Assembly (NCBI RefSeq): GCF_003917135.1
Contig: NZ_RPDI01000007.1
Coordinates: forward strand, 1 to 64,000
Origin: Leucobacter chromiireducens
GTDB lineage: Bacteria > Actinomycetota > Actinomycetes > Actinomycetales > Microbacteriaceae
Direction: 5' to 3'
Length of the DNA: 64,000 nucleotides
Part shown: positions 24,794 to 40,726 of the stretch, piece after piece
How positions within the stretch are numbered: the first letter of the stretch is position 1
Layout of the letters: each line of letters starts with the position of its first letter
The notes under the pieces: model-generated
Seen by the model: only the letters and a program-made list of their open reading frames with translations
Told to the model about the DNA's origin: nothing
Database searches by the model: none
Translations under genes and position numbers: made by a program

Positions 24794-25609
24794 CTAGCTC
24801 GGGTAGTCGGGCGCAGCTGGCAGCTCGAAGAACTCCTCGAGGGTGGTGATCCCGGTGCGCGCGAGCTCTGCGGCGAGGTCCTCGCCAACGTAGCGGAAGT
24901 GCCACGGCTCCGGCATGAACCCGGTGACCTCCTGCTTGCCCGCCGGGTAGCGCACGATGAAACCGTGCTCGCCGGCGTGGGCGGCGAGCCACTGCCCGGC
25001 GGGAGTGTCGCCGAAGCAGGCATCGAGGTAGCACGCGCCGTGATCGTCGAGGTCGACGACGAGCCCCGTCTGATGCTCCGAGTGGCCGGGGCGCGCGGAA
25101 TAGCTGTCGGCGGCGGCCGCCCCGTCGCGGGCGACGTAGCTGTCGTACAGCGCCACCTGCGTCGCGTAGTCGCGGTACGCGCTGATCACGCGCACCTCGT
25201 GACCCGCGGCGGCCGCAGCGGCGAGCAGTTGCTCCACCGCGCGCGCCGCCGGCTCGCGAAGCGGCTGCGTGAACTCGTTCTCGATGCCCTCCGGCAGCAC
25301 GAGGTCGCCCGGCGCGAAGTCGACGGGTGAGAGCGGCCGCGCCTTGTTGCTCACCACCCAGATCGACGCCGGATCATCCACCGAGTGCGCCGTCCGGTCG
25401 AACTCGGGCTCGGCTGGGGCCTCGGGTGCTGGCTCGGACGGGCGTGCCGACTGCGGGGCCGTGCTCGTCGCGTCCGGTGCCGGTGCGCGGCCGGTGTCCG
25501 GCTCGGGCGCGCAGCCGGCCAGCCCCGCACCGAGCACGCAGGCGATCCCGAGCGCGACTGCCGCGCTGGCGCGCCGGTGACTGGGGGATGCTGAGGCGGG
25601 GAGACGCAT
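24794..25609 (-). CDS. D-alanyl-D-alanine carboxypeptidase, VanY-type lipoprotein
   Basis: The protein has about 271 residues. It begins with a lipoprotein signal (GAGLAGC), followed by a Pro/Ala/Glu linker. The VanY zinc peptidase domain shows SAYRDYATQVALYD, the zinc ligands in PGHSEHQTGLVVDLDD, and the catalytic end EPWHFRYVG. It should trim the terminal D-Ala from peptidoglycan stems outside the membrane. ATG 25609 is chosen: TAGGCT lies six bases upstream, a leaderless pattern; GTG at 25615 is in frame. It diverges from the CapA gene. Confidence 0.87.
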   Translation of the reverse strand: MRLPASASPSHRRASAAVALGIACVLGAGLAGCAPEPDTGRAPAPDATSTAPQSARPSEPAPEAPAEPEFDRTAHSVDDPASIWVVSNKARPLSPVDFAPGDLVLPEGIENEFTQPLREPAARAVEQLLAAAAAAGHEVRVISAYRDYATQVALYDSYVARDGAAAADSYSARPGHSEHQTGLVVDLDDHGACYLDACFGDTPAGQWLAAHAGEHGFIVRYPAGKQEVTGFMPEPWHFRYVGEDLAAELARTGITTLEEFFELPAAPDYPS

Positions 25610-25652
25610 GGCCACAGCCTAGCCGGGGCCACCGCGCGGTTAGGCTGAACCC

Positions 25653-26939
25653 ATGACGGACGGCAGAGACGACCCCGCTGGCACCACTCCCACAGGCGCG
25701 CGCCGCCGCATGTCCCGCGGCATGAAGCTGTCGATCTGGATCGCGGCTGCCGCACTCGCGCTCGCCGCAGTCGCGGCTGGTGCGCTCGCCATCCTCCCGA
25801 AGCGCGCGGACACCGCGGGCGCGACGCCCACCGCGACGCAGCCCCCGACGCGGACCCCGAGCCCCACGCCCGAGCCGGATCCCGAACCGGAGACCCCGGC
25901 ACCCGTGCACATGATCGCGATGGGCGACATGCTGCCGCACGACGCCGTGAACGCCGCGGCGGAGAAGGCCGGCGGCGGCTACGACTACGCCCAGTTCTTC
26001 ACGGGCATCCGCGCACAGCTCGACGCGGCCGACATCACCTTCTGCAACCAGGAGGTGCCGAGCGCCGGGGTCGAGTTCGGGGTGAGCGGCTATCCGACGT
26101 TCAACGCGCCGACCGAGTTCGCCCGAGACCTCCGCGAGGGGGCCGGCTGCGACCTCGTGAACACCGCGACCAACCACACGGCGGACAAGGGAACCGCGGG
26201 CATCGCGGCCACCCGCGCCGCGTGGGACGCCCTCGCGCCTGCCGGGGTGTCCGGGGCGAACCGCAGCGCCGCCGAGCAGCGCGAGGTTCCCGTATTCGAG
26301 GCCGACGGGGTGCGCGTCGCGCTCGTCTCCTTCGCCGAGTACTCGAACGCGCCCATCGATGGGGTCTCACTGAACATGATGTCGGACACCGAGCTCGTCA
26401 CCGAACTGCTCGGCACCGCGCGCGCCTCCGCAGACGTGGTCGTCGTGTCGGCGCACTGGGGCACGGAGGACTCGCACGAGGTCAACGACGCGCAGCGCGC
26501 CTTCGCGCAGCGCGTCGCCGACCTCGGCGCCGACGTGGTGATCGGCACCGGGCCGCACGTGCTGCAGCCCGTCACCTGGCTGGATCGCGCAGGCGGCGGG
26601 CGCACGCTCGTCTGGTACTCGCTCGGCAATATGCTCAACACGCAGCTCGAGCTGGATCAGCGCACCGGCGTGATCGCGGGCTTCGACCTCGTGCGCGACG
26701 CCCCTGACGGCCCCGTCCGCGTCGAATCGCCCACCGCGATCCTCACGTACATGCACTACGACTGGACCGCGGAGCAGGAGGCCGCGGGCGATCTGCTCGC
26801 GCGCAACTCGCTCAGCATCACCCCGCTCGCCGGCGCCGACGCGCTGCTCGAGCGCACACGCTTCGGCACGACGGCCGCCGCCCAGCAGGCCGCCTCGGCC
26901 GCGATCCTCGGCCCCGACGTCGAGGTGCTGGCGCAGTAG
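25653..26939 (+). CDS. CapA-family poly-gamma-glutamate synthesis-type protein
   Basis: The 428-residue protein has a single N-terminal membrane helix (about residues 25-47) and a Thr/Pro/Glu-rich linker. A CapA calcineurin-like domain follows, with AMGDMLPHD, CNQEVP, TNHTADKG, AHWGTEDSHEV and GTGPHVLQP, likely metal ligands. CapA proteins take part in poly-gamma-glutamate capsule assembly in bacilli. Other capsule genes are absent here, so its role may be a different extracellular hydrolase. TAGGCT six bases before the ATG suggests a leaderless message. Confidence 0.85.
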   Translation: MTDGRDDPAGTTPTGARRRMSRGMKLSIWIAAAALALAAVAAGALAILPKRADTAGATPTATQPPTRTPSPTPEPDPEPETPAPVHMIAMGDMLPHDAVNAAAEKAGGGYDYAQFFTGIRAQLDAADITFCNQEVPSAGVEFGVSGYPTFNAPTEFARDLREGAGCDLVNTATNHTADKGTAGIAATRAAWDALAPAGVSGANRSAAEQREVPVFEADGVRVALVSFAEYSNAPIDGVSLNMMSDTELVTELLGTARASADVVVVSAHWGTEDSHEVNDAQRAFAQRVADLGADVVIGTGPHVLQPVTWLDRAGGGRTLVWYSLGNMLNTQLELDQRTGVIAGFDLVRDAPDGPVRVESPTAILTYMHYDWTAEQEAAGDLLARNSLSITPLAGADALLERTRFGTTAAAQQAASAAILGPDVEVLAQ

Positions 26940-26966
26940 CGCGGGCTCGCGGCCGGCCGCCGTGCG

Positions 26967-27839
26967 TTAGCTGGTGAGCCCCCGGTAGTGCGCGGCGTCG
27001 AGCCGGTCGGCGATCACGGGGAACTCCGCGCGCACGGCGGCGGGGCGACCCGCCTCGACGGTGACGATGCGCACCTCCTCCTCGGCGCCGAGCTCCGCGA
27101 TCACCCGGCCAGCCGGATCCACGATGCGGCTGAACCCGCCGAGCTCCACCTCGCCCTGCGCGCCGCACGCGTTCACCGCGACGACCCACATCTGGTGCTC
27201 GATCGCGCGCGCCTGCGTGAGCACGCGCCAGTGCTCGCGCCGCGCGGCGGGCCACGCGGCCGGCACGATGACGGTCTCGGCGCCCCGCTCGCTGAGCTCC
27301 TGCCAGAGGCCGGGGAAGCGCAGGTCGTAGCAGGTGATGCTGGCGGTCGCGCCGAGCGTCGCCGGCACCACGCTGAGCGACGTGCCCGGCGTGAGCAGCT
27401 CGGCCTCGAGCGACTCGTAGCCGAACACGTGGATCTTCCGGTAGGTCTGCGCGATCTCGCCTGCGGCGTCGACGAGCACCGCGGTATTGTGCAGCGCGCC
27501 GGCCGCGTCACGCTCGATGATGCTGCCGAGGTGGATCGCCGCGCCGAGCTCGCGCGCGAGCTCCCGCACCATGGTCACGGTGGGGCCGGTGAGCGACTCG
27601 GCGAGCTCGGCGTAGCGCTCGAACGAGAAGTAGCCGGCGCTCCAGAGCTCGGGGAGCACGTACAGCTCGGCGCCTGGGTGCGCGCGGAGCAGGGCGGCGA
27701 CGCGCTCGATGCGCTCCGCGCGCGACTCTTCGCGCGGGCTTGCGAGCTGCACGAGCGCGATGCGGTGCTGCCGGGCCGTGTCGCCCGGCGCTGCCGTCGC
27801 CGCTGCATGGGGGGCTGGGTGCTGCGCTGCGGAGGTCAT
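26967..27839 (-). CDS. Carbon-nitrogen hydrolase (nitrilase superfamily)
   Basis: The 290-residue protein has the catalytic triad of the superfamily: Glu64 (VLPELWS), Lys135 (QTYRKIHVFG) and Cys170 (SITCYDLRFPGLW). It hydrolyses an amide or nitrile; closest form is the omega-amidase/NIT-like branch. TAGGGT is placed six bases before the ATG, suggesting a leaderless message. It ends close to the convergent CapA gene. Confidence 0.9.
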   Translation of the reverse strand: MTSAAQHPAPHAAATAAPGDTARQHRIALVQLASPREESRAERIERVAALLRAHPGAELYVLPELWSAGYFSFERYAELAESLTGPTVTMVRELARELGAAIHLGSIIERDAAGALHNTAVLVDAAGEIAQTYRKIHVFGYESLEAELLTPGTSLSVVPATLGATASITCYDLRFPGLWQELSERGAETVIVPAAWPAARREHWRVLTQARAIEHQMWVVAVNACGAQGEVELGGFSRIVDPAGRVIAELGAEEEVRIVTVEAGRPAAVRAEFPVIADRLDAAHYRGLTS

Positions 27840-27888
27840 ATCCCCACCCTAGTCAGCGCGAATGCGTGCCCCGCGGGCGGCACCCTGG

Positions 27889-27894
27889 CATAAT
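27889..27894 (+). promoter_or_regulatory. Possible -10 element of the glycosyltransferase gene
   Basis: TGGCATAAT gives a near-consensus -10 hexamer (CATAAT) 45 bases before the glycosyltransferase ATG. A clear -35 is not seen. Confidence 0.35.
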
Positions 27895-27939
27895 CGCAGC
27901 AGTGCGGTGTGGTGCCGCCGGGGATGAAGCGGGTGTGGC

Positions 27940-29376
27940 ATGCGCGGAACAAAGTTTCAACGCGGCGTCGGCGTCGTGGTGGTGCTCATTGTGGTGGCCG
28001 CGGCAGCGATCCTGATCTGGGGTGTGTCGGCCACCGAGCCGCCGCCGCTCTGGGCGCCCGCGCACGCCACCCTTGCCGGGGTGTGGACGGTGCTCTACAA
28101 CTCGCAGCTCCCGTCGACCAACGTGCTGCTTATCGCGATCGCGATCGCGCTGCTCGTCGGCGCGGGCATCGCGCTGGCCGAGCGGTTCGTGACGAACCGG
28201 TACCGGCGCAGCCCGGCGACCGTGCAGCGCCGCGCGCTCACGCCGCGGCGGGTGATGGCCGAGACCCGCGGCGTGTACCACGGCCCGATCACGGTGACCG
28301 TGCTGATCCCGGCGCACAACGAGGAAGCCTCCCTCCCCGCGGCGCTCGCCTCGCTCGCCGCGCAAACCCGCCGCCCCGACCGCATCATCGTGGTCGCGGA
28401 CAACTGCACCGACCGCACGGTCGAGGTCGCGCGCCGCGCGGGCGTCGAAGTGTTCGAGACCGTCGACAACCGGCACAAGAAGGCCGGCGGCCTGAACCAG
28501 GCGCTGCGCGGCCTGCTGCCGACGCTCGGCCCGAACGACACCGTCATGGTGATGGACGCCGACACGGGCCTGGGGGAGCGATTCCTCGAGGTTGCTGAGC
28601 AGCGGTGCGCGGCAGACCGCGCCCTGATGGCCGTCGGCGGACTGTTCAACGGCGAAGAGGGGCACGGCCTGATCGGGCAGTTCCAGCGGGACGAGTACAC
28701 GCGCTACGCGCGGCAGATCCGGCGCAGGCAGGGCCGGCCGTTCGTGCTCACCGGCACCGCGACGGTCTTCCGCGCGACCGCGCTGCGCGCTGTCGCCGAG
28801 GCGCGCGGGAGCGAGCTGCCCGGCATCGCCGGCGACGTGTACGATACGATCGCGCTCACCGAGGACAACGAGCTGACCATCGCGCTGAAGTCGCTCGGCG
28901 CGCTCATCACCTCGCCGAGCGAGTGCACCGTGACGACCGAGCTGATGCCCAGCTGGCGGATGCTCTGGGCGCAGCGGCTGCGCTGGCAGCGCGGCGCGCT
29001 CGAGAACCTCGGCGCGTACGGGCTTACGCCGGTCACGTTCCGGTACTGGGCGCAGCAGCTCGGGATCGGCTACAGCACGATCGCGCTGACGAGCTACCTC
29101 GCCCTGATGATCATCATGCTGCTGTCGATGGATACCTGGGTCTGGTTCCCGTTCTGGCTCGGCGTTGGGGCGCTCTTCGTGGTCGAGCGCGTGGTGACCG
29201 TGTGGGAGGGCGGGTGGCGTGCGCGGCTCCTCGCGCTCACCGTGTTCCCGGAGCTCGCCTATTCGCTGTTCCTGAACATCGTTTTCCTGCAGGGCATCAT
29301 CGACATCAGTCTCGGCAAATCTGGCGCGTGGAAGCACCTGCCAAGTACGGAGCCGGCGAGCGGAGGGGCGGCATGA
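27940..29376 (+). CDS. Membrane glycosyltransferase family 2
   Basis: The 478-residue processive-type GT2 has two N-terminal helices (about residues 8-30 and 58-78). The catalytic domain holds TVLIPAHNEEASLPAAL, VADNCTDRT, the DxD pair Asp206/Asp208 in MDADTG, a TEDNEL segment for the general base, and QRLRWQRG. Three C-terminal helices follow. The order resembles poly-N-acetylglucosamine and hyaluronan synthases. Product unknown. The stop overlaps the start of a small membrane protein gene (ATGA). Confidence 0.88.
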   Translation: MRGTKFQRGVGVVVVLIVVAAAAILIWGVSATEPPPLWAPAHATLAGVWTVLYNSQLPSTNVLLIAIAIALLVGAGIALAERFVTNRYRRSPATVQRRALTPRRVMAETRGVYHGPITVTVLIPAHNEEASLPAALASLAAQTRRPDRIIVVADNCTDRTVEVARRAGVEVFETVDNRHKKAGGLNQALRGLLPTLGPNDTVMVMDADTGLGERFLEVAEQRCAADRALMAVGGLFNGEEGHGLIGQFQRDEYTRYARQIRRRQGRPFVLTGTATVFRATALRAVAEARGSELPGIAGDVYDTIALTEDNELTIALKSLGALITSPSECTVTTELMPSWRMLWAQRLRWQRGALENLGAYGLTPVTFRYWAQQLGIGYSTIALTSYLALMIIMLLSMDTWVWFPFWLGVGALFVVERVVTVWEGGWRARLLALTVFPELAYSLFLNIVFLQGIIDISLGKSGAWKHLPSTEPASGGAA

Positions 29377-29633
29377 TCGCGATGCTGATGAACGAGCTGA
29401 GCTGGCGGAGCGGGATCCTGTTCGATCAGGGGATCCTCAGCACCCACTGGTTCACCGTGTTCGCGACGTTCGTGGCGATCAACACGCTCGGCTACGTGGC
29501 AATCACGGTCGTGAAGGTGCTGCCGCTGCCGCGTTTTCGGCGCACCGACGGGCGCAACCGGCGCGCGGAGACCCGGGGGATTCTCCCTGAGGATCCCGCG
29601 ACGTCGCTCGACGTGCCGGAGGAATCCCGGTGA
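29373..29633 (+). CDS. Small membrane protein coupled to the glycosyltransferase
   Basis: The 86-residue protein has one strong hydrophobic helix (about residues 26-47) and a basic then acidic C-terminus. Its ATG overlaps the glycosyltransferase stop, so it is translated with it. The place suggests an accessory subunit, comparable in size to PgaD-like partners, but I see no sequence match. Confidence 0.65.
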   Translation: MIAMLMNELSWRSGILFDQGILSTHWFTVFATFVAINTLGYVAITVVKVLPLPRFRRTDGRNRRAETRGILPEDPATSLDVPEESR

Positions 29634-29651
29634 GTGGGGCACAATGGCCTC

Positions 29652-30227
29652 ATGAGCATCGACACCGCTGAACTGCCGGAGCCCGAGGGGCCTGAGGATC
29701 GCCCGGCGCCCGCAGGGAATCCCGGCTGGCTCAGCGCTGAGGAGCTGGACTTCGTGCGCGGTCGGCTGCCGATCGTGTACGTCGAAGCGATCCCGGTGCG
29801 GCTCGACGGTCTCGGCAAGGTGGCGGAGGTGGGGCTCCTGCTGCGGAGCACCCCGGACGGGGTGATGACGCGGGCGTTCGTGTCGGGGCGCGTGCGGTTC
29901 GGCGAGCCGCTCCGTGAGGCGCTGTTCCGTCATCTGGAGGATGATCTCGGGCCGATGGCGTTCCCGCAGATGCCGACCTCGCTCGTGCCCGTGCAGGTCG
30001 CCGAGTACTTCCCGATGCCGGGCATTTCCGCATTCGTCGACGAGCGGCAGCACGCGGTGTCCCTCGTCTATGTGGTGCCCGTGACGGGCACCTGCAACCC
30101 CCGGCAGGACGCCCTCGAGGTGACCTGGATGGCGCCGGAGGAGGCGCTGTCGGCGGACACGCTCGCTGAGCTGGGCGGCGGCCGGGGTGCGCTGCTGCGC
30201 CAGGCGCTCGTGAGCGTGGGCTGCTAG
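29652..30227 (+). CDS. DUF4916 / Nudix-like protein
   Basis: The 191-residue soluble protein has a degenerate Nudix-like fold: VYVEAIPVRLDGLGKVAEVGLLL, the helix EPLREALFRHLEDDLGPMA in place of the Nudix box, and VSLVYVVPVTG. The canonical REUxEExGU is absent, so catalysis is doubtful. I place it in DUF4916, common in Microbacteriaceae. Start ATG 29652 has CACAAT six bases upstream, a weak version of the leaderless pattern. Confidence 0.7.
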   Translation: MSIDTAELPEPEGPEDRPAPAGNPGWLSAEELDFVRGRLPIVYVEAIPVRLDGLGKVAEVGLLLRSTPDGVMTRAFVSGRVRFGEPLREALFRHLEDDLGPMAFPQMPTSLVPVQVAEYFPMPGISAFVDERQHAVSLVYVVPVTGTCNPRQDALEVTWMAPEEALSADTLAELGGGRGALLRQALVSVGC

Positions 30228-30235
30228 CCAGCTCG

Positions 30236-30299
30236 CCGGTTATCTGCCCCTCCCGTTGTCTGCCGCACCCGTTGTCTGCCCCACCCGTTGTCTGCGAGC
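30236..30299. repeat. 16-bp tandem repeat, four units
   Basis: Four head-to-tail units have consensus CCCGTTGTCTGCCCCA; the first and last differ at several bases. They lie just behind the DUF4916 gene, in non-coding sequence. Confidence 0.8.
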
Positions 30300-30330
30300 C
30301 CTGCTCAGCCCAGTTCCCGCTCATTCACAC

Positions 30331-30390
30331 GGAGAAATCTGGTATTTCGGAGGGATTCGCGTGCAAGCCTCCGAGTTTCGCGATTTCTCC
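30331..30390. repeat. Nested stem-loop
   Basis: Outer arms GGAGAAATC and GATTTCTCC enclose inner arms TCGGAGG and CCTCCGA. Both pairs are perfect. There is no T-run. The element follows the 16-bp repeats in the gap between the convergent DUF4916 and SprT genes. Confidence 0.6.
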
Positions 30391-30456
30391 GCCTGGAATG
30401 GTGCCCGGGGCGCGCAGCGCGGGGCGCGCGGGGCCCGGGCAGCAGGGGGCGCGGGG

Positions 30457-30909
30457 CTAGGCGCGGCGGCGCCACGTGATGAGGTGGGCGGGGGAGAAAC
30501 CCCTGCTGCACTTTCCGCACGAGGTCTGCCTGGTCGGCCTCCGGAACCGGAAGTGCTCGTGCCCGCCAGGGCACTGCCCAACCCACGGCGCGTGCTCATG
30601 CGCGATCTCGCCGTCGTGCGTGCGGCCTCCCATGTAGCCGAGCTCGGCGGCGATGCGCCGCCAGCTCGCGCCGTGCCCCGCCTTCGGGCCCGCGATCGCG
30701 TGCGCCACCTCATGGAGCAGGACCTGATGGATCTCGTCGTCCTCGAATTTCGCCGCGAGGTAGCGCGACACGGTGATCCGGTGCTCGGTGAAGTTGCACT
30801 GCCCAGCACGCCGCTTCGCGTGATCGAAGCCGAACGACCACACGGCAGGATCCAGGTGCGCGCGAATGAGCGCCTCCGCCCAGACGCGCACGCGCGCGAG
30901 ATCAGCCAC
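30457..30909 (-). CDS. SprT-like zinc metalloprotease-domain protein
   Basis: The 150-residue protein shows the SprT fold: FDHAKRRAGQC, ITVSRYLA, and the zincin motif HEVAHA (HExxH). A C-terminal zinc ribbon starts at CPGGHEHF and continues CGKCSRGF. SprT-like proteins resemble the protease part of Spartan, which handles DNA-protein crosslinks in eukaryotes. The bacterial role is not established. It overlaps the spermidine-synthase-like gene by 8 bases, indicating one transcript. Confidence 0.88.
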   Translation of the reverse strand: MADLARVRVWAEALIRAHLDPAVWSFGFDHAKRRAGQCNFTEHRITVSRYLAAKFEDDEIHQVLLHEVAHAIAGPKAGHGASWRRIAAELGYMGGRTHDGEIAHEHAPWVGQCPGGHEHFRFRRPTRQTSCGKCSRGFSPAHLITWRRRA

Positions 30910-31756
30910 GCTCGAACAGCTCTCTGGCCGGCAGCGGAGAAGCGACGGCCGTCGCGTCGGTCACGGCGCGCGCGCCCCGGCTGAACTCACGAAACTCCGT
31001 GCCGACGAGCATGCGGGCCGGGTGCGGCCCGCCAGCGAGGAGGCGCGGCAGCCAGTCCAGTGACTCGAGATCCGTATTCGAGGCGACGAACACGACGTTG
31101 CCGAAGCGACGCCCCTTGAGCACCTGCGGCTCCGCGATCGCCGCGACCGAGGCGAACAGCTGCGCGAGCGTCGCCGCCTGCCCGCGCACGAACGGCAGCC
31201 CAGCGCCGTCCGCCGCGTTCACCACCACGAGCCCGCCCGGCGCGAGGAGCGGGCGAATCAGCTCGTAGAACTCAACGCTCGACACGTGCGCCGGGGTCTG
31301 CGCGCCAGCGAAAATGTCGACGACCACGAGGTCCATGGCGCCCTGCATCCCAGCGGGGAGCTTGCCGAGCACCGCGCGCGCGTCGCCGCGTCGCACCCGG
31401 ATGCTCGCACGCTTCGGCAGCGGCGCCGCCTCGCGCACGAGATCGACGAGCTCGCCCTCGAGCTCCACCACCTGCTGCCTGCTGCCCGGACGGGTGGCCT
31501 CGACGTAGCGCGGCAGCGTGAACGCCCCGCCGCCGAGGTGCAGCGCCGACACCGGCGCGCCCGGCGTGCGGAAGAGGTCGATCACGTGGCCGATCCGGCG
31601 GATGTACTCGAAGAACAGCTCGCTCGGGTCGGCGAGGTTGACGTGGGACTGCGGCGTGCCGTCGACGACGAGCTGCACCGCGCCGGGGACCCAGCGGTCT
31701 TCCTCGACCTCGGCGCTCAGGCCAGACGAGAGGGTGATGGGATCGGGGAGCTTCAT
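30902..31756 (-). CDS. Spermidine synthase-like methyltransferase-fold protein
   Basis: The 284-residue Rossmann-fold protein has VSALHLGGGAFTLPRYV (the AdoMet-type loop), an acidic residue in VVELEGELVDLV, and VVVDIFAGAQTPAHVSSVEFYE, as in the spermidine synthase superfamily. It lacks the membrane part found in fused members. Real polyamine synthesis is not certain, as the superfamily in actinobacteria is mostly uncharacterised. The ATG is 21 bases after the glutaredoxin stop. Confidence 0.82.
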   Translation of the reverse strand: MKLPDPITLSSGLSAEVEEDRWVPGAVQLVVDGTPQSHVNLADPSELFFEYIRRIGHVIDLFRTPGAPVSALHLGGGAFTLPRYVEATRPGSRQQVVELEGELVDLVREAAPLPKRASIRVRRGDARAVLGKLPAGMQGAMDLVVVDIFAGAQTPAHVSSVEFYELIRPLLAPGGLVVVNAADGAGLPFVRGQAATLAQLFASVAAIAEPQVLKGRRFGNVVFVASNTDLESLDWLPRLLAGGPHPARMLVGTEFREFSRGARAVTDATAVASPLPARELFERG

Positions 31757-31777
31757 GGGTGAGATGTCCGCTCGGGG

Positions 31778-32071
31778 TTACGCGCGGCCCAGCCCCAACT
31801 CCTCGATCTTGCGCTGCAGATCGGCGTTGGACGGCTCGACCTGGTGGCTCGCGTCTGGGTAGAGGATGACGGGGATGTTGGTGCGGCCGCTGATGTCCTT
31901 CGCCACGTCTGCCGCGGCGGGATCCTGCACCAGATCGACGTAGCGGTACTGCACGCCGGCGCGGTCGAAGACCAGCTTGGCGCGGCGGCAATCGCCGCAC
32001 CAGTCGGCCCCGAACATGACGGTCTCGGTGGGGGCTGTGGTGGCCTCGGTGGCCTCGTTCTGCTCGCTCAT
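31778..32071 (-). CDS. Mycoredoxin/glutaredoxin-like protein
   Basis: The 97-residue thioredoxin-fold protein has the redox motif Cys25-Gly-Asp-Cys28 in ADWCGDCRRAK and the cis-Pro segment TNIPVILYP. Mycoredoxin-type proteins use mycothiol, the actinobacterial thiol, to reduce mixed disulfides. The CGDC motif differs from the CGYC of the best-known member. TAGGAT six bases before the ATG suggests a leaderless message. Confidence 0.87.
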   Translation of the reverse strand: MSEQNEATEATTAPTETVMFGADWCGDCRRAKLVFDRAGVQYRYVDLVQDPAAADVAKDISGRTNIPVILYPDASHQVEPSNADLQRKIEELGLGRA

Positions 32072-32160
32072 GCCGTCATCCTACGCGCGTGGCGCGGGCG
32101 CGGAGCGGCATTCCGCGGAGGGCGGAGTGCACTGTGGAGAACTCGCAAAAATCACGCGGC

Positions 32161-32871
32161 TCAGCGAGATGTGCGCGAGGGTCGACCCGGGCCGGCAGCG
32201 ACGCCCCGGAACCACAGCCAGCGCGCGAGGAGCGCGACGCACGCGCCGAGCAGGCCGCCGGCGAGGACGTCGGTGAGCCAGTGCGCGTGCAGCGCGGTGC
32301 GGCTCCACATCATGAGCAGCGGCCACGCGCAGGCCAGCACGATCGTCAGCTGCCGCAGCCGGCGCGAGACCCCGGGCGTCGCGAGCACCACGAACGCAAG
32401 CGACACCGCGAGCGCCGCGGCGCCGAGCGAGTGGCCGGACGGGAACGAGCTGCCGTGCACGGGGTAGAGCTGATCCCAGGGGCGCGGCCGCAGCGCGAAC
32501 GACTTGAGCGCCTCGGACAGGAGCACCCCGCCGAGCATCGCCGTGGCCAGTGCGCCTGCGTCGCGGCCCCGGCGCAGCGCGAGCAGGAGCGCGACCGCAA
32601 TCGCGGCGCAGGCCGCGCCGCCGAGGCCGCCGCCGATCTCCGCGAAGAAGACCGCGACGGCGTACGGCAGTGAGCCACGGCTCACCCCGGCGACGCCGTG
32701 CCACCAGACGTCGATCCCGAACGGGCCGCCGGTGGTGAATCTGAAGAAGCAGCTCGCCCCGATCACGAGCGCAACACCCACCCACGCCCACGGTGCACTG
32801 GCGCGCAGCCGCGCGTCGGTCGCGGTGGCGCGCTGGCGGCGCTGGCCCGAATCGGGGGAGCGGTGATCCAT
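32161..32871 (-). CDS. PAP2-family phosphatase
   Basis: The 236-residue membrane protein has about six helices. The three PAP2 motifs are intact: KSFALRPRP, FPSGHS and SRTALHAHWLTD, whose His and Asp are catalytic. It should dephosphorylate a lipid phosphate such as undecaprenyl pyrophosphate or phosphatidic acid at the outer face. TAGGGT six bases before the ATG fits a leaderless message. It diverges from rpoB. Confidence 0.9.
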   Translation of the reverse strand: MDHRSPDSGQRRQRATATDARLRASAPWAWVGVALVIGASCFFRFTTGGPFGIDVWWHGVAGVSRGSLPYAVAVFFAEIGGGLGGAACAAIAVALLLALRRGRDAGALATAMLGGVLLSEALKSFALRPRPWDQLYPVHGSSFPSGHSLGAAALAVSLAFVVLATPGVSRRLRQLTIVLACAWPLLMMWSRTALHAHWLTDVLAGGLLGACVALLARWLWFRGVAAGPGRPSRTSR

Positions 32872-32923
32872 GTCGATACCCTAGAGGATCCGTGCTGGAC
32901 AGCCGGTGAATACCCTGTTATCG

Positions 32924-32951
32924 TTGATAGTTGCACTTCGGACACTAGTGT
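32924..32951 (+). promoter_or_regulatory. Probable rpoBC promoter
   Basis: TTGATA and TAGTGT stand 16 bases apart, 129 bases before the rpoB start. The leader between them and rpoB has a GGCCC-GAC-GGGGCC hairpin just ahead of the GGAGG site. Confidence 0.5.
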
Positions 32952-33080
32952 GCCTGCATATGGCGGTGGGCCCCGGGAGCTGGCGCGTCAGCGCAGATGA
33001 GCCCCGATTTGTGTTTCGTTACAGGCAATTCTCGCAAGACCAGGTCAACCGGCCCGACGGGGCCCACGGAGGTAGTTTCC

Positions 33081-36578
<3,498 letters not shown>

Positions 36579-36613
36579 GCCGGATCAGACCTTTAGCTAC
36601 CAAGGAGAACATT

Positions 36614-40507
<3,894 letters not shown>

Positions 40508-40535
40508 GGTTCCAGCCGGCTGAGCCGGCACACGC

Positions 40536-40579
40536 GCGCGGGCGCTCGCACTTCGGTGCGGGCGCCCGCGCTGCGTTTT
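40536..40579 (+). terminator. rpoBC terminator
   Basis: Arms GCGCGGGCGC and GCGCCCGCGC, with inner GCAC/GTGC around TTCG, form a strong stem. TGCGTTTT follows. Confidence 0.75.
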
Positions 40580-40726
40580 CGCGGCGCAGCGATCCCGATC
40601 GAGACGTCTCAATTTCGTTGGATTCGGGCGCGTACGCGGGTGAAAGGGCCGGGGAGCTTGTACTGTGGCGGCACAGACACCGAGCGTGCGGATCACACGC
40701 TCGGCGCAGCAACGAGAGGTGAACCC

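Noticed and set aside
30236-30299. CRISPR array
   Set aside because: The units are directly adjacent without spacers.
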